Below, piece by piece: positions 57,636 through 64,000 of a DNA stretch of 64,000 nucleotides (position 1 is its first letter; each line of letters begins with the position of its first letter). Where the stretch lies: contig NZ_SNWH01000010.1 in assembly GCF_004361885.1 (NCBI RefSeq), positions 1 to 64,000 of the forward strand. Direction: 5' to 3'. This stretch comes from Halomonas ventosae (GTDB lineage Bacteria; Pseudomonadota; Gammaproteobacteria; Pseudomonadales; Halomonadaceae). A program made the position numbers and the translations under genes. The notes beneath the pieces are model-generated. The model was not told the DNA's origin, searched no databases, and worked only from the letters and a program-made list of their open reading frames with translations.

Positions 57636-58697
57636 TCAGTTTCCGTCAGGTGGCTGTTGCAGGCGGTCGATCATCGCCATCAGCGCGCGCACCTGAGAGC
57701 CCTGCCGGCTGTCATGCAGCGGGTCGAGCTGCCAGGTGCTCTCGGCAAAGCCCCACCAGTCCCAGCAGCCCTGGGGATTGGGCAGGCTGGTTTCCGCCTG
57801 GGGATAGAGCACCACGCGCCGATTGGTGGCGGCCCACGCATTGAGGCCACTGTGGCGAACGAAGGCTTCGCCGATCTGCTCGACGTCCATGGCACAGCCA
57901 TGCAGCGCCATGGTCAGCTTGCAGCCGCCCTCCTCGCATGCCGTTGGCACGAACAGGTAGCCGATGTCGCCCAGGCCGCGAGCGTCGAAGTCCGACTGAT
58001 CGAAACGCACGAACTCGCCCTGGGGCTCGCCCGGCGCGGGGGGCATCAGTTCACCGTGGAGCCAGCTCAGCACCTTGCCGGCGATGTCCAGATCGCAGGC
58101 CAGCAGGTGGGTGCCGCCACCGCCGTGGCAGTCCGCCAGGGCATCCACGGGGGTGCCCTGGCGCGCTGCCACCGGCCAGCCATGGCCGGCCTCCTTGCTC
58201 TCCATGAACTGCAGCTGGTCATCGGGTGAGGCCAGCCAGCCGCGGAACTGCTCGGCCAGGGCCTGGCTCAGAGCAGGAGACACGGTGTCGTCCTGGCCGC
58301 CATGCCAGATAAAGACCCGCAACGCGGAGAGCGCCTGCGGGTCGCCGACCAGTTCTCGGTCCAGGTATCCCTGGTAGCGGCTTTCCAGCTCTGCTGAGCC
58401 CGGCATGCCTCGCGACGTCATCATGCACTGGCCCAGCGCCAATCCCAGAGAGCCTCGCGCACACCCCCAAGGGCCGGCAGCCAGAACCCCCAGCCCCGCG
58501 AAGCGCTCGGGCCATGCCACCGCCAGCTGGGTGGCCATGTAGCCTCCCGAGGAGACACCGAGCACGCTGACCTCATGCTGATCGAGGCCGAGCTTTGGCA
58601 GGGATGTTGGCGGCTCCTGGGCGGCCAGCGGGGCGGCCAGAGCCAGGCTGAGCCCTAGACAGAGCCCTAGGGCGGCCAGATAGCGGTTGATGCTCAT
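57636..58697 (-). CDS. Secreted PHB depolymerase-like esterase
   Basis: A 353-residue protein with a signal peptide (MSINRYLAALGLCLGLSLALAAPLAA) and an alpha/beta hydrolase domain. The nucleophile lies in VLGVSSGGYMATQLAVAWPERF, GGQDDTV carries a likely acid, and CKLTMALHGCAMDVEQIG and WDWWGF match the C-terminal half of poly(3-hydroxybutyrate) depolymerase-like proteins. Disulfide-forming Cys are frequent. The start could also be an ATG at 58715, which overlaps the FKBP stop codon. It is in tandem with the FKBP gene. Confidence 0.75.
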   Translation of the reverse strand: MSINRYLAALGLCLGLSLALAAPLAAQEPPTSLPKLGLDQHEVSVLGVSSGGYMATQLAVAWPERFAGLGVLAAGPWGCARGSLGLALGQCMMTSRGMPGSAELESRYQGYLDRELVGDPQALSALRVFIWHGGQDDTVSPALSQALAEQFRGWLASPDDQLQFMESKEAGHGWPVAARQGTPVDALADCHGGGGTHLLACDLDIAGKVLSWLHGELMPPAPGEPQGEFVRFDQSDFDARGLGDIGYLFVPTACEEGGCKLTMALHGCAMDVEQIGEAFVRHSGLNAWAATNRRVVLYPQAETSLPNPQGCWDWWGFAESTWQLDPLHDSRQGSQVRALMAMIDRLQQPPDGN

Positions 58698-58707
58698 GAA
58701 GACTGCA

Positions 58708-59397
58708 TCACTCATCGACCACGTCGAGTAGTTCGACCTTGAAGATCAGCGTCTCGTTGGGGCCAATGGGCCCCTGACCCTGGCTGCCATAGGCGAGGTC
58801 GGAGGGAATCACTACCTCCCAGGTGTCGCCCACGTTCATCAACTGAAGGGCTTCCTGCCAGCCCTCGATGACCTGGTCAACCTGAAAGCTTACCGGCTCC
58901 CCGCGCTCATAGGAGCTGTCGAAGACGGTGCCGTCGATCAGCGTGCCTTCGTAATGCACCTGCACAGTGTCGTCGGCTTCTGGGGTGACGCCATCGCCGG
59001 ATGTCAACTCGCGATACTGCAGGCCAGAGTCGGTGACCGTGACCCCTTCCTGCTTGGCGTTCTCTGCCAGGTAGGCTTCACCCTCGGCGCGGTTGGCAGC
59101 GGCCTTCTGTTCGGCCTCGGCCTGGCGGGCTGCCATGGCTTTCTGCTGGAAGTTGGCCAGTGCTTTGGCCATCGCCTGGTCGCTCATTTTCAGCTCGTCG
59201 CCGGCGAAGACGTCACGGATAGCCTGGGTGAAGGCATCGATATCCAGATTCTCGACATCCTGCTGGATGCTCTGGCCCAGGGTCACTCCCAGGCTGTAGC
59301 CCAGCTTCTCGTCTTCGGTCTCCGGCGTATAGGCAAGGGCCAGGGGGGCAGTGGCCAACAGGGCCACCAGGGATGCGGAGGTCAGCAGAGTCTTCAT
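58708..59397 (-). CDS. FKBP-type peptidyl-prolyl cis-trans isomerase (FkpA/Mip-like)
   Basis: A 229-residue periplasmic chaperone. A signal peptide (MKTLLTSASLVALLATAPLALA) precedes an N-terminal helical dimerisation domain (about 22-125, DEKLGYSLGVTLGQSI) and a C-terminal FKBP domain (about 135-229) with VQVHYEGTLIDGTVFDSS and VIEGWQEAL...IPSDLAYG. The start at 59397 is chosen for the signal peptide; the frame runs 36 codons further upstream. Confidence 0.93.
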   Translation of the reverse strand: MKTLLTSASLVALLATAPLALAYTPETEDEKLGYSLGVTLGQSIQQDVENLDIDAFTQAIRDVFAGDELKMSDQAMAKALANFQQKAMAARQAEAEQKAAANRAEGEAYLAENAKQEGVTVTDSGLQYRELTSGDGVTPEADDTVQVHYEGTLIDGTVFDSSYERGEPVSFQVDQVIEGWQEALQLMNVGDTWEVVIPSDLAYGSQGQGPIGPNETLIFKVELLDVVDE

Positions 59398-59542
59398 GAA
59401 TAAACCTTGAACGTTGGCGCGCAAGCGCTTCGGGTGGATGTATAGGAATGCATGGAATCCATGGGACTCTAACAGGGCCAGACCAGTTCCGCACCCGCAT
59501 GGCATGCGGGGGGAAACCGGCCCGACGAGGGGTGCGTGAGGA

Positions 59543-59986
59543 TCAGACGATCAGCGTCGGGCAGTGGGCCGAACCGGCCACCCGCTGAGACACGCTACCC
59601 AGTAGCAGGCTCTTGTCACCGTTGGTGCCCTGGGAGCCAATCACGATCAGGTCGCACTCGCGCTTGCGGGCGAAGCGCACGATGATTCGTGACGGTCGCC
59701 CACCCTTGACAAAGGCGCGCACCTTTTCGGGCGGCACACCGAGCTCCATGGCATGCGACTTGGCATGCACCGCGATCTCAGTGGCGTACTCCTTGAGGGC
59801 GTCATCGGGCAGCTCCAGTCGTTCGGGCCGCACCATGGAGAGCGAGGCCTCGAGCAGGCTGTGGTGCTTGAAGACGCACAGGATGTAGAGCTCGGCGCCG
59901 GTCAGCAACTGCAGCCCAACGCCCTTCTCCAGGGCCTTGAGGGCGCCCTTGGAGCCATCCACCGGGACCAGTATCCGGTTGAACAT
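59543..59986 (-). CDS. teaD: Universal stress protein, TeaD-like
   Basis: A 147-residue UspA-type ATP-binding protein. The nucleotide motif G-2x-G-9x-GS is seen in [15 protein letters not shown]. From memory the sequence is very close to H. elongata TeaD, which binds ATP and damps ectoine uptake by TeaABC. The start at 59986 follows AAGGAGA at good spacing; a GTG at 59992 is closer to that site. It follows teaC by 17 bp, as in H. elongata. Confidence 0.9.
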   Translation of the reverse strand: MFNRILVPVDGSKGALKALEKGVGLQLLTGAELYILCVFKHHSLLEASLSMVRPERLELPDDALKEYATEIAVHAKSHAMELGVPPEKVRAFVKGGRPSRIIVRFARKRECDLIVIGSQGTNGDKSLLLGSVSQRVAGSAHCPTLIV

Positions 59987-60003
59987 GATCACTTCTCCTT
60001 GGA

Positions 60004-61287
60004 TCAGCTAAACGCCAGGTCACGCAGGAACAGGGCGATCTGCGGGAACATGATCAGCAGCGCCGCGGCCAGGATCAGCATGAAGACGAAGGGCGGTGTG
60101 CCCTTGATCACGTCCCAGTAGGGCCGCTTGAAGATGGCGATGGCGGTGAAGATGTCACAGCCGAAGGGGGGGGTCGCCGAGCCGATGGCTACCTGCAGGG
60201 TGATCAGGATACCCACCAGCACCGGATCGAGCCCGGTGGCCGCCACGGCCGGGGCGAAGATCGGTGTCAGTACTAGGATCACCACGATGGGATCAACGAA
60301 CATGCAGGCCACGAAGAAGGCCACGCAGATGGCGATCAGTACGCCGGTAGGGCCGGCCTCGTTGATGCCTACTGCCTCGAGGATCGCCTGGGGGATCTGG
60401 GCGAAGGAGATGATCCATGAGAAGCCGTTGCCCGCCGCCACCAGGATGAAGACCACCGCGGTGATCAGGCCGGTGGACTTGGAAATGGCATAGATGTGCT
60501 CCATCTTCAGCGAGCGGAAGATGATGAATTCCAGGAAGATGGCGTAGAGCACGCAGGCCGCGGCGGCTTCGGTAGGGCTGAAGATGCCGCCGTAGATGCC
60601 GCCGACGATGATCACCGGGAAGCCCAACGGCCATAGTGCCTGACGCACTGCGCTTATGCGTTCACGCCAGTTGGCCCTGGCCTCGGTGGGCACATCACGG
60701 ATCACCGCGTAGGCAACGCAGTAGATCGAGAACATCACCAAGATCATCAGACCCGGTCCGATGCCGGCGATGAACAGCTCGGCGATCGAGGTCTCGGAGA
60801 TGACGCCGTAGATGATCATGCCGATGCTCGGCGGGATCAGGAAGGCGATGTCGCTGGCGTTGATGATTAATGCCAGGGTAAAGGAGTCGGAATAGCCGGC
60901 CTTGAGCATCTTGGGGCGCAGCGGCGAGCCGATCGCCACCACCGTGGCCTGGGTAGAGCCTGAGACGGCACCGAACAGGGTGCAGGAGGCGGCGGTGGAA
61001 ACCGCCAGACCGCCCTTGATGTGGCCAATGAACGACATCACCATGTTGATCAGGCGGTCGGCCGACTGCCCACGCGTCATGATATCCGCGGCGAGGATGA
61101 ACATCGGCACCGCAATCAGCGAGGCCGGGCGGATGCCGGCCATCATCTGCTGGATAAGTGTGTCCATCTGGCCCAGGCCATTGAACATCATGTAGAAACC
61201 GATGATGGCCGCAGTAAGCAGCGGAATCATCATGGGAAAGCCCAGCAGCAGCAGGGCGATCATGGTGGTAACCATTATGGTGGTCAT
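60004..61287 (-). CDS. teaC: TRAP transporter large membrane subunit (TeaC-like)
   Basis: A 427-residue DctM-type subunit with about twelve spans, the ion-coupled translocation subunit. Typical segments are [31 protein letters not shown], and the symmetrical [13 protein letters not shown] and [14 protein letters not shown] in the second half. It lies in the order teaA-teaB-teaC-teaD. Confidence 0.93.
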   Translation of the reverse strand: MTTIMVTTMIALLLLGFPMMIPLLTAAIIGFYMMFNGLGQMDTLIQQMMAGIRPASLIAVPMFILAADIMTRGQSADRLINMVMSFIGHIKGGLAVSTAASCTLFGAVSGSTQATVVAIGSPLRPKMLKAGYSDSFTLALIINASDIAFLIPPSIGMIIYGVISETSIAELFIAGIGPGLMILVMFSIYCVAYAVIRDVPTEARANWRERISAVRQALWPLGFPVIIVGGIYGGIFSPTEAAAACVLYAIFLEFIIFRSLKMEHIYAISKSTGLITAVVFILVAAGNGFSWIISFAQIPQAILEAVGINEAGPTGVLIAICVAFFVACMFVDPIVVILVLTPIFAPAVAATGLDPVLVGILITLQVAIGSATPPFGCDIFTAIAIFKRPYWDVIKGTPPFVFMLILAAALLIMFPQIALFLRDLAFS

Positions 61288-61317
61288 CGTGCGCTCCCCT
61301 CGGGCGTGTGCCCAGCT

Positions 61318-61896
61318 TCAGACTTCCGTTTCCGTATCCTTGTAGCCGTCGAGCACAGCGGTCGACAGATAGACGTCCCGTGACGTCAGGTTCTTGATCG
61401 CGGTGAGCAGATACTGGATGCCGGTGATCAAGAAGCCCAGCGGTGCCCACACATAGATCCACCAGATCGGGAAGCCCAATGCCGGCAGCACCCTGCCCTT
61501 GGACTTCACGTCGAGGATATAGATCATCGAGTAATAGAACAGGAAGAACATCACTACTGCGGTGAATAGCGCGATGAAGATCATCAGCGCGCGGCGCCCG
61601 CCTACCGGCAGGGCATCGTAGATCGCCGACATGCGGATGTGTCGGCCGTGGCGTGCCGCATAGCCGATGCCGGCGAAGGTGATCATGATGATCAGGATGC
61701 GATTGATCTCGCCGGTAAAGAAGAAGCTGTCGCCGAACACGAAGCGGGCAATGACATTGGCGATGGTATTGATCGCCATCAGCAGTACGCCCATGCCCAG
61801 CAGCACCGCCTCCAGCTTGCTGATCAGGGTGTCGATGATCCCCAGCGGGCCGGGCAACCCGGAGCGGTAGTTCTTTTCGGACTCGTCGTCGGTCAT
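61318..61896 (-). CDS. teaB: TRAP transporter small membrane subunit (TeaB-like)
   Basis: A 192-residue DctQ-type subunit with four spans. The core NVIARFVFGDSFFFTGEINRILIIMITF and the RHGRHIRMSAIYDALP region are typical, and the C-terminal cytoplasmic tail is longer than in many small subunits. GGGAG precedes the ATG. It forms the membrane complex with TeaC. Confidence 0.92.
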   Translation of the reverse strand: MTDDESEKNYRSGLPGPLGIIDTLISKLEAVLLGMGVLLMAINTIANVIARFVFGDSFFFTGEINRILIIMITFAGIGYAARHGRHIRMSAIYDALPVGGRRALMIFIALFTAVVMFFLFYYSMIYILDVKSKGRVLPALGFPIWWIYVWAPLGFLITGIQYLLTAIKNLTSRDVYLSTAVLDGYKDTETEV

Positions 61897-62031
61897 GGCG
61901 GTACTCCCTTCAGCATGCAGGTCAGCCGGAAATGACGTTATCGCTTCTCATCAGCATACGACCCCAAGAGCGCCTGGGTCTGCCGCGAGAATCAACGCTG
62001 CATGCACGCGCAACGGCTGTTGCAACGAAAT

Positions 62032-62061
62032 GGGGGGGTGGCCCCGATGGGCCACCCCCCC
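62032..62061. other. 12-bp G/C hairpin between teaA and teaB
   Basis: GGGGGGGTGGCC (62032-62043) and GGCCACCCCCCC (62050-62061) are perfectly complementary with a six-base loop. It lies 25 bases after the teaA stop and has no T run. Such hairpins often protect the binding-protein mRNA and lower expression of the membrane subunits. Confidence 0.6.
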
Positions 62062-62086
62062 CCATGTGGCAAGGACGGAAGGAGGG

Positions 62087-63109
62087 TTACTCCTTGTCGG
62101 ACTTCACTGCCTCGAGGTCGGCGTTGAATTGCTTGAGCAGCTTCTTGCCGGTCTCGCCGGCCATCTCGACGAAGGCTTTTTCGACCTGGGGTGCCTTCTT
62201 CTTGAGCTTGGCGACCTGCTGGTCATCCAGGTGAGTGAAAGTGCATTTGTCGCAATTTTTCTTGATCTTGTTCAGGGATTCCTCGGCGAGGCCCTGGATG
62301 TGTTCGGTGGTAAGGTCATAAGCGGCTTCGGTGGCAGCGTCCACGAGCTGCTTGTTTTCCTTGGAGAGGCCTTCATAGAAGTCCTGGTTAGCCAGCAGTG
62401 CGGTGGTGAACCAGCCGTGGCCGGTGAAGGTCAGGTGCGGGGAGACCTCGTAGAGTTTACCGGACTCGATCCAGAAGATCGGGTTTTCCTGGCCGTCGAG
62501 GATGCCAGTCTGCAGGCCACCGTAGACCTCGCCCCAGGGTAGCGGCGTGGGGGTCGCGCCGAAGGCGTTGTAGGTCTCCGCCAGCAGCGGGTTGGTCATG
62601 ATGCGGATCTTCTTGTTCTGGAAGTCTTCCACGGTCTTGATCGGCTCGTCGGTGGTGATCACCATCTCGCCTTCCGGATACATCTTGAGCAGCTCGATGC
62701 CATGTTCCGCATAGAGCTTCGGGAACATCTCGTTGATGGCCTTGCTCTCGTCGAAGAACTCGAGCACCGTCTGCATGTCGGTGGGCAGCAGGTAGGGGAC
62801 GAAGAAGATCTGCGCCGAGGGAATCAACGATCCGGTAAAGCCGGGCGACTGGTTGAAGAATTGCAGGATGCCGTTCTGCAGCTGCTCCATCATGTCGTCG
62901 GATTCGCCGAGCTCACCGAAGCGGTAGACCTGGACGTTGTGGTCGGAATTTTCCTCCACGTAGCGCTTGAATTCCTGGGCGAAGACATCCTGGACGTCGC
63001 CTTCGTATTCCTCGATCGCATAGCGCCAGTTGGCGGCAAACGCCGCGGTGGACATGCCCAGCATCAGCGCGCCGATACCGGCGCCAGTCAATAGCTTGTT
63101 CGAGTTCAT
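62087..63109 (-). CDS. teaA: TRAP transporter substrate-binding protein (ectoine-binding TeaA-like)
   Basis: A 340-residue periplasmic DctP-type protein with a signal peptide (about 1-25, ending TAAFA). From memory the sequence is very similar to H. elongata TeaA, including NWRYAIEEYEGDVQDVFAQ and FGATPTPLPWGEVYGGLQTG. Glu34, Phe91, Trp192, Trp213 and Phe234 fall where I recall the ectoine ligands of mature TeaA (Glu9, Phe66, Trp167, Trp188, Phe209). The start at 63109 follows AGAGGA; an upstream ATG at 63157 adds 16 unrelated residues. A CDKC pair (Cys286, Cys289) near the C-terminus is unusual. Confidence 0.93.
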   Translation of the reverse strand: MNSNKLLTGAGIGALMLGMSTAAFAANWRYAIEEYEGDVQDVFAQEFKRYVEENSDHNVQVYRFGELGESDDMMEQLQNGILQFFNQSPGFTGSLIPSAQIFFVPYLLPTDMQTVLEFFDESKAINEMFPKLYAEHGIELLKMYPEGEMVITTDEPIKTVEDFQNKKIRIMTNPLLAETYNAFGATPTPLPWGEVYGGLQTGILDGQENPIFWIESGKLYEVSPHLTFTGHGWFTTALLANQDFYEGLSKENKQLVDAATEAAYDLTTEHIQGLAEESLNKIKKNCDKCTFTHLDDQQVAKLKKKAPQVEKAFVEMAGETGKKLLKQFNADLEAVKSDKE

Positions 63110-63170
63110 TCTTGTGGTTCCTCTGCCGGTGGGTCCCGCGATGGAAGATGCATCCATCAGCAGGTATCAG

Positions 63171-63187
63171 GTGAATATCACATTCAC
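63171..63187. promoter_or_regulatory. Inverted repeat upstream of teaA
   Basis: GTGAATATCACATTCAC has arms GTGAAT/ATTCAC with a five-base centre, 62 bp before the teaA start, where an operator is plausible. A second repeat GATGGA/TCCATC lies at 63140-63158. No clear -35/-10 pair is visible. Confidence 0.4.
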
Positions 63188-63214
63188 TTGGCTAATTTCA
63201 GGCTAGCGTGGCCT

Positions 63215-63730
63215 TTATGAGGGGTCAAGCTGGCGTTCCAGGGTATTCAGGACACTAAGGTGAGGTTTTTGCTGTACTTGCAGCTGCCTGGCGAGATATT
63301 CCGCCAGACTGGGTGGCGGGCTCGGCAAGGGATAAAGTCGGTCGCTGCCTACGGCCAGCCGCGCCAGGCGTGAGAGTGCCTCACGCTCTGCCTGGAGTTC
63401 GGCCTGCTGAAGCGTGCGGCGCAGTGCGGCTACTCCCTCGTGTTCTCGAGCGTCGGGTTTCAGGGCCCGGCGCAGGCGGCGCAGAGGTCCTGTTACCTCC
63501 CGCTGCCAGCCGCGAATCGCTTCGAGGCGCTCGTCGCATGACAGCCCGTGATGATACAGCCAGCAGTGCCAGAGCAGCTCGCAGACGTCGACACCCGCCT
63601 CGTCCTGGAGCCTCAGGCAGGCGGCCTCTACGCCGTCACGAGAATAGAGGGCGAGGGCGAACTCCCACAGCGAAGCGTCGCGCAGTCGGGCCCGCAGAGC
63701 GGGCGGTAATTGGGTAGAATCGTGGCTCAT
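63215..63730 (-). CDS. TIGR02444-type conserved protein
   Basis: A 171-residue cytoplasmic helical protein. The start segment LWEFALALYSRDGVEAACLRLQDEAGVDVCELLWHCWL matches a family found in Pseudomonas-like bacteria next to a YheS-type ABC ATPase gene, which is the arrangement here. The C-terminal half is rich in Gln and Arg. The function is unknown. It is divergent from the ABC-F gene. Confidence 0.82.
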   Translation of the reverse strand: MSHDSTQLPPALRARLRDASLWEFALALYSRDGVEAACLRLQDEAGVDVCELLWHCWLYHHGLSCDERLEAIRGWQREVTGPLRRLRRALKPDAREHEGVAALRRTLQQAELQAEREALSRLARLAVGSDRLYPLPSPPPSLAEYLARQLQVQQKPHLSVLNTLERQLDPS

Positions 63731-63787
63731 CACAATGGCGGCCGTCACAGTGGGCGGCAGCTTTACGCACTGCCGAGTGGAGCCTGC

Positions 63788-64000
63788 ATGATCGCACTGC
63801 GCCAAGTTTCCCTGCAACGCGGCCCTCAGACCCTGCTCGAGGGGGCCGACCTGACCCTTCACGCCGGCCATAAGGCGGGCATCGTCGGGCCCAACGGGGT
63901 GGGCAAGTCGAGTCTGTTCAAGCTGCTGCTCGGCGAGCTCTCCCTGGACAAGGGGGAAGTGGAGATGAGCGGTGGCCAGCGCATCGCCCACATGGACCAG
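63788..64000 (+). CDS. ABC-F family ATPase, 5' part (YheS-like)
   Basis: The first 71 codons of a protein that runs out of the window. It starts MIALRQVSLQRG and has the Walker A motif GPNGVGKSS followed by LLLGELSLDKGEVEM, as in ABC-F translation factors such as YheS. GGAG lies 5-8 bases before the ATG. The divergent TIGR02444-type gene is the usual neighbour. The subtype cannot be set from this fragment. Confidence 0.85.
   Translation, partial: MIALRQVSLQRGPQTLLEGADLTLHAGHKAGIVGPNGVGKSSLFKLLLGELSLDKGEVEMSGGQRIAHMDQ

Noticed and set aside
57636-57844. Continuation of the 57569 frame as a 91-residue protein
   Set aside because: After about 20 codons it is purely antisense to the esterase gene and becomes Ser/Pro/Arg-rich shadow sequence.
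62032-62061. Hairpin as a Rho-independent terminator of teaA
   Set aside because: No T run follows on the minus strand, and teaB and teaC need to be expressed with teaA.

Overview
The window is high-GC DNA in which almost every gene is a chromosomal housekeeping gene of a halophilic gammaproteobacterium of the Halomonas/Chromohalobacter type. Three things point there: gene orders shared with Pseudomonas and its relatives (gmhB/glyS/glyQ, ygfA-6S RNA-zapA-ygfB-pepP-ubiH-ubiI, gshB-tonB-yqgE-yqgF, xseB-ispA-dxs), LPS core genes built around heptose and Kdo, and at the right end a TRAP transporter plus universal stress protein that closely resembles the teaABCD ectoine transporter of Halomonas elongata. 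I see no phage, CRISPR array, tRNA or insertion sequence. The only mobile DNA is the last 95 bases of a group II intron at the left edge.

Layout. 1-3930: intron end, gmhB, an inverted pair of parS centromere sites, glyS and glyQ; the parS pair and the gene order suggest the replication origin lies just to the left. 4027-13747: LPS inner-core synthesis (hldD, waaF, a WaaE-like GT2, two further GT9 enzymes, a GT4 enzyme, the Kdo kinase kdkA, hldE, waaA) with several strand switches. 13769-22473: rpiA, ilvA, a 31-residue membrane protein, ygfA, 6S RNA, zapA, ygfB-like, pepP and the ubiquinone hydroxylases ubiH and ubiI. 22451-27871: ctpA, envC, gpmI, a membrane rhodanese and secB. 27905-33592: rsmE, an S1-type RNA-binding protein, gshB, tonB, yqgE, ruvX and pyrB. 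33732-42759: an IclR regulator, serA, the isoprenoid genes xseB-ispA-dxs, djlA, a hemolysin III protein, ribA and hemE. 42752-50064: a VanZ-like protein, a host-attachment-type protein, the finR/fpr pair, glnK-amtB-glnK, ubiK and comM. 50075-59397: a lipoprotein, a lipase-like hydrolase, malate synthase glcB, a thioesterase, a DUF423 protein, trmB, an AEC transporter, a FixH-like protein followed by a gene stump, a secreted esterase and an FKBP isomerase. 59543-64000: teaDCBA, a TIGR02444-type protein and the start of an ABC-F ATPase.

How genes work together. GmhB, HldE and HldD supply three of the steps to ADP-L-glycero-D-manno-heptose, which the GT9 enzymes attach to Kdo added by WaaA and phosphorylated by KdkA. 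The two PII proteins and AmtB form a nitrogen-sensing module; a sigma-54 promoter and an NtrC palindrome lie upstream of it. UbiH, UbiI and UbiK serve ubiquinone synthesis, and IspA and Dxs supply isoprenoid precursors. EnvC and ZapA act in cell division. TeaABC would import ectoine as an osmoprotectant.

The strongest less-expected signals are the parS pair, the intron end abutting the gmhB stop codon, the NtrC/sigma-54 control region of glnK-amtB, an IclR-like operator inside the glcB promoter spacer, the 31-residue membrane protein with its own promoter, a truncated gene at 57569, and a CxxC pair in the TeaA-like binding protein. I found no clearly new multi-gene system.
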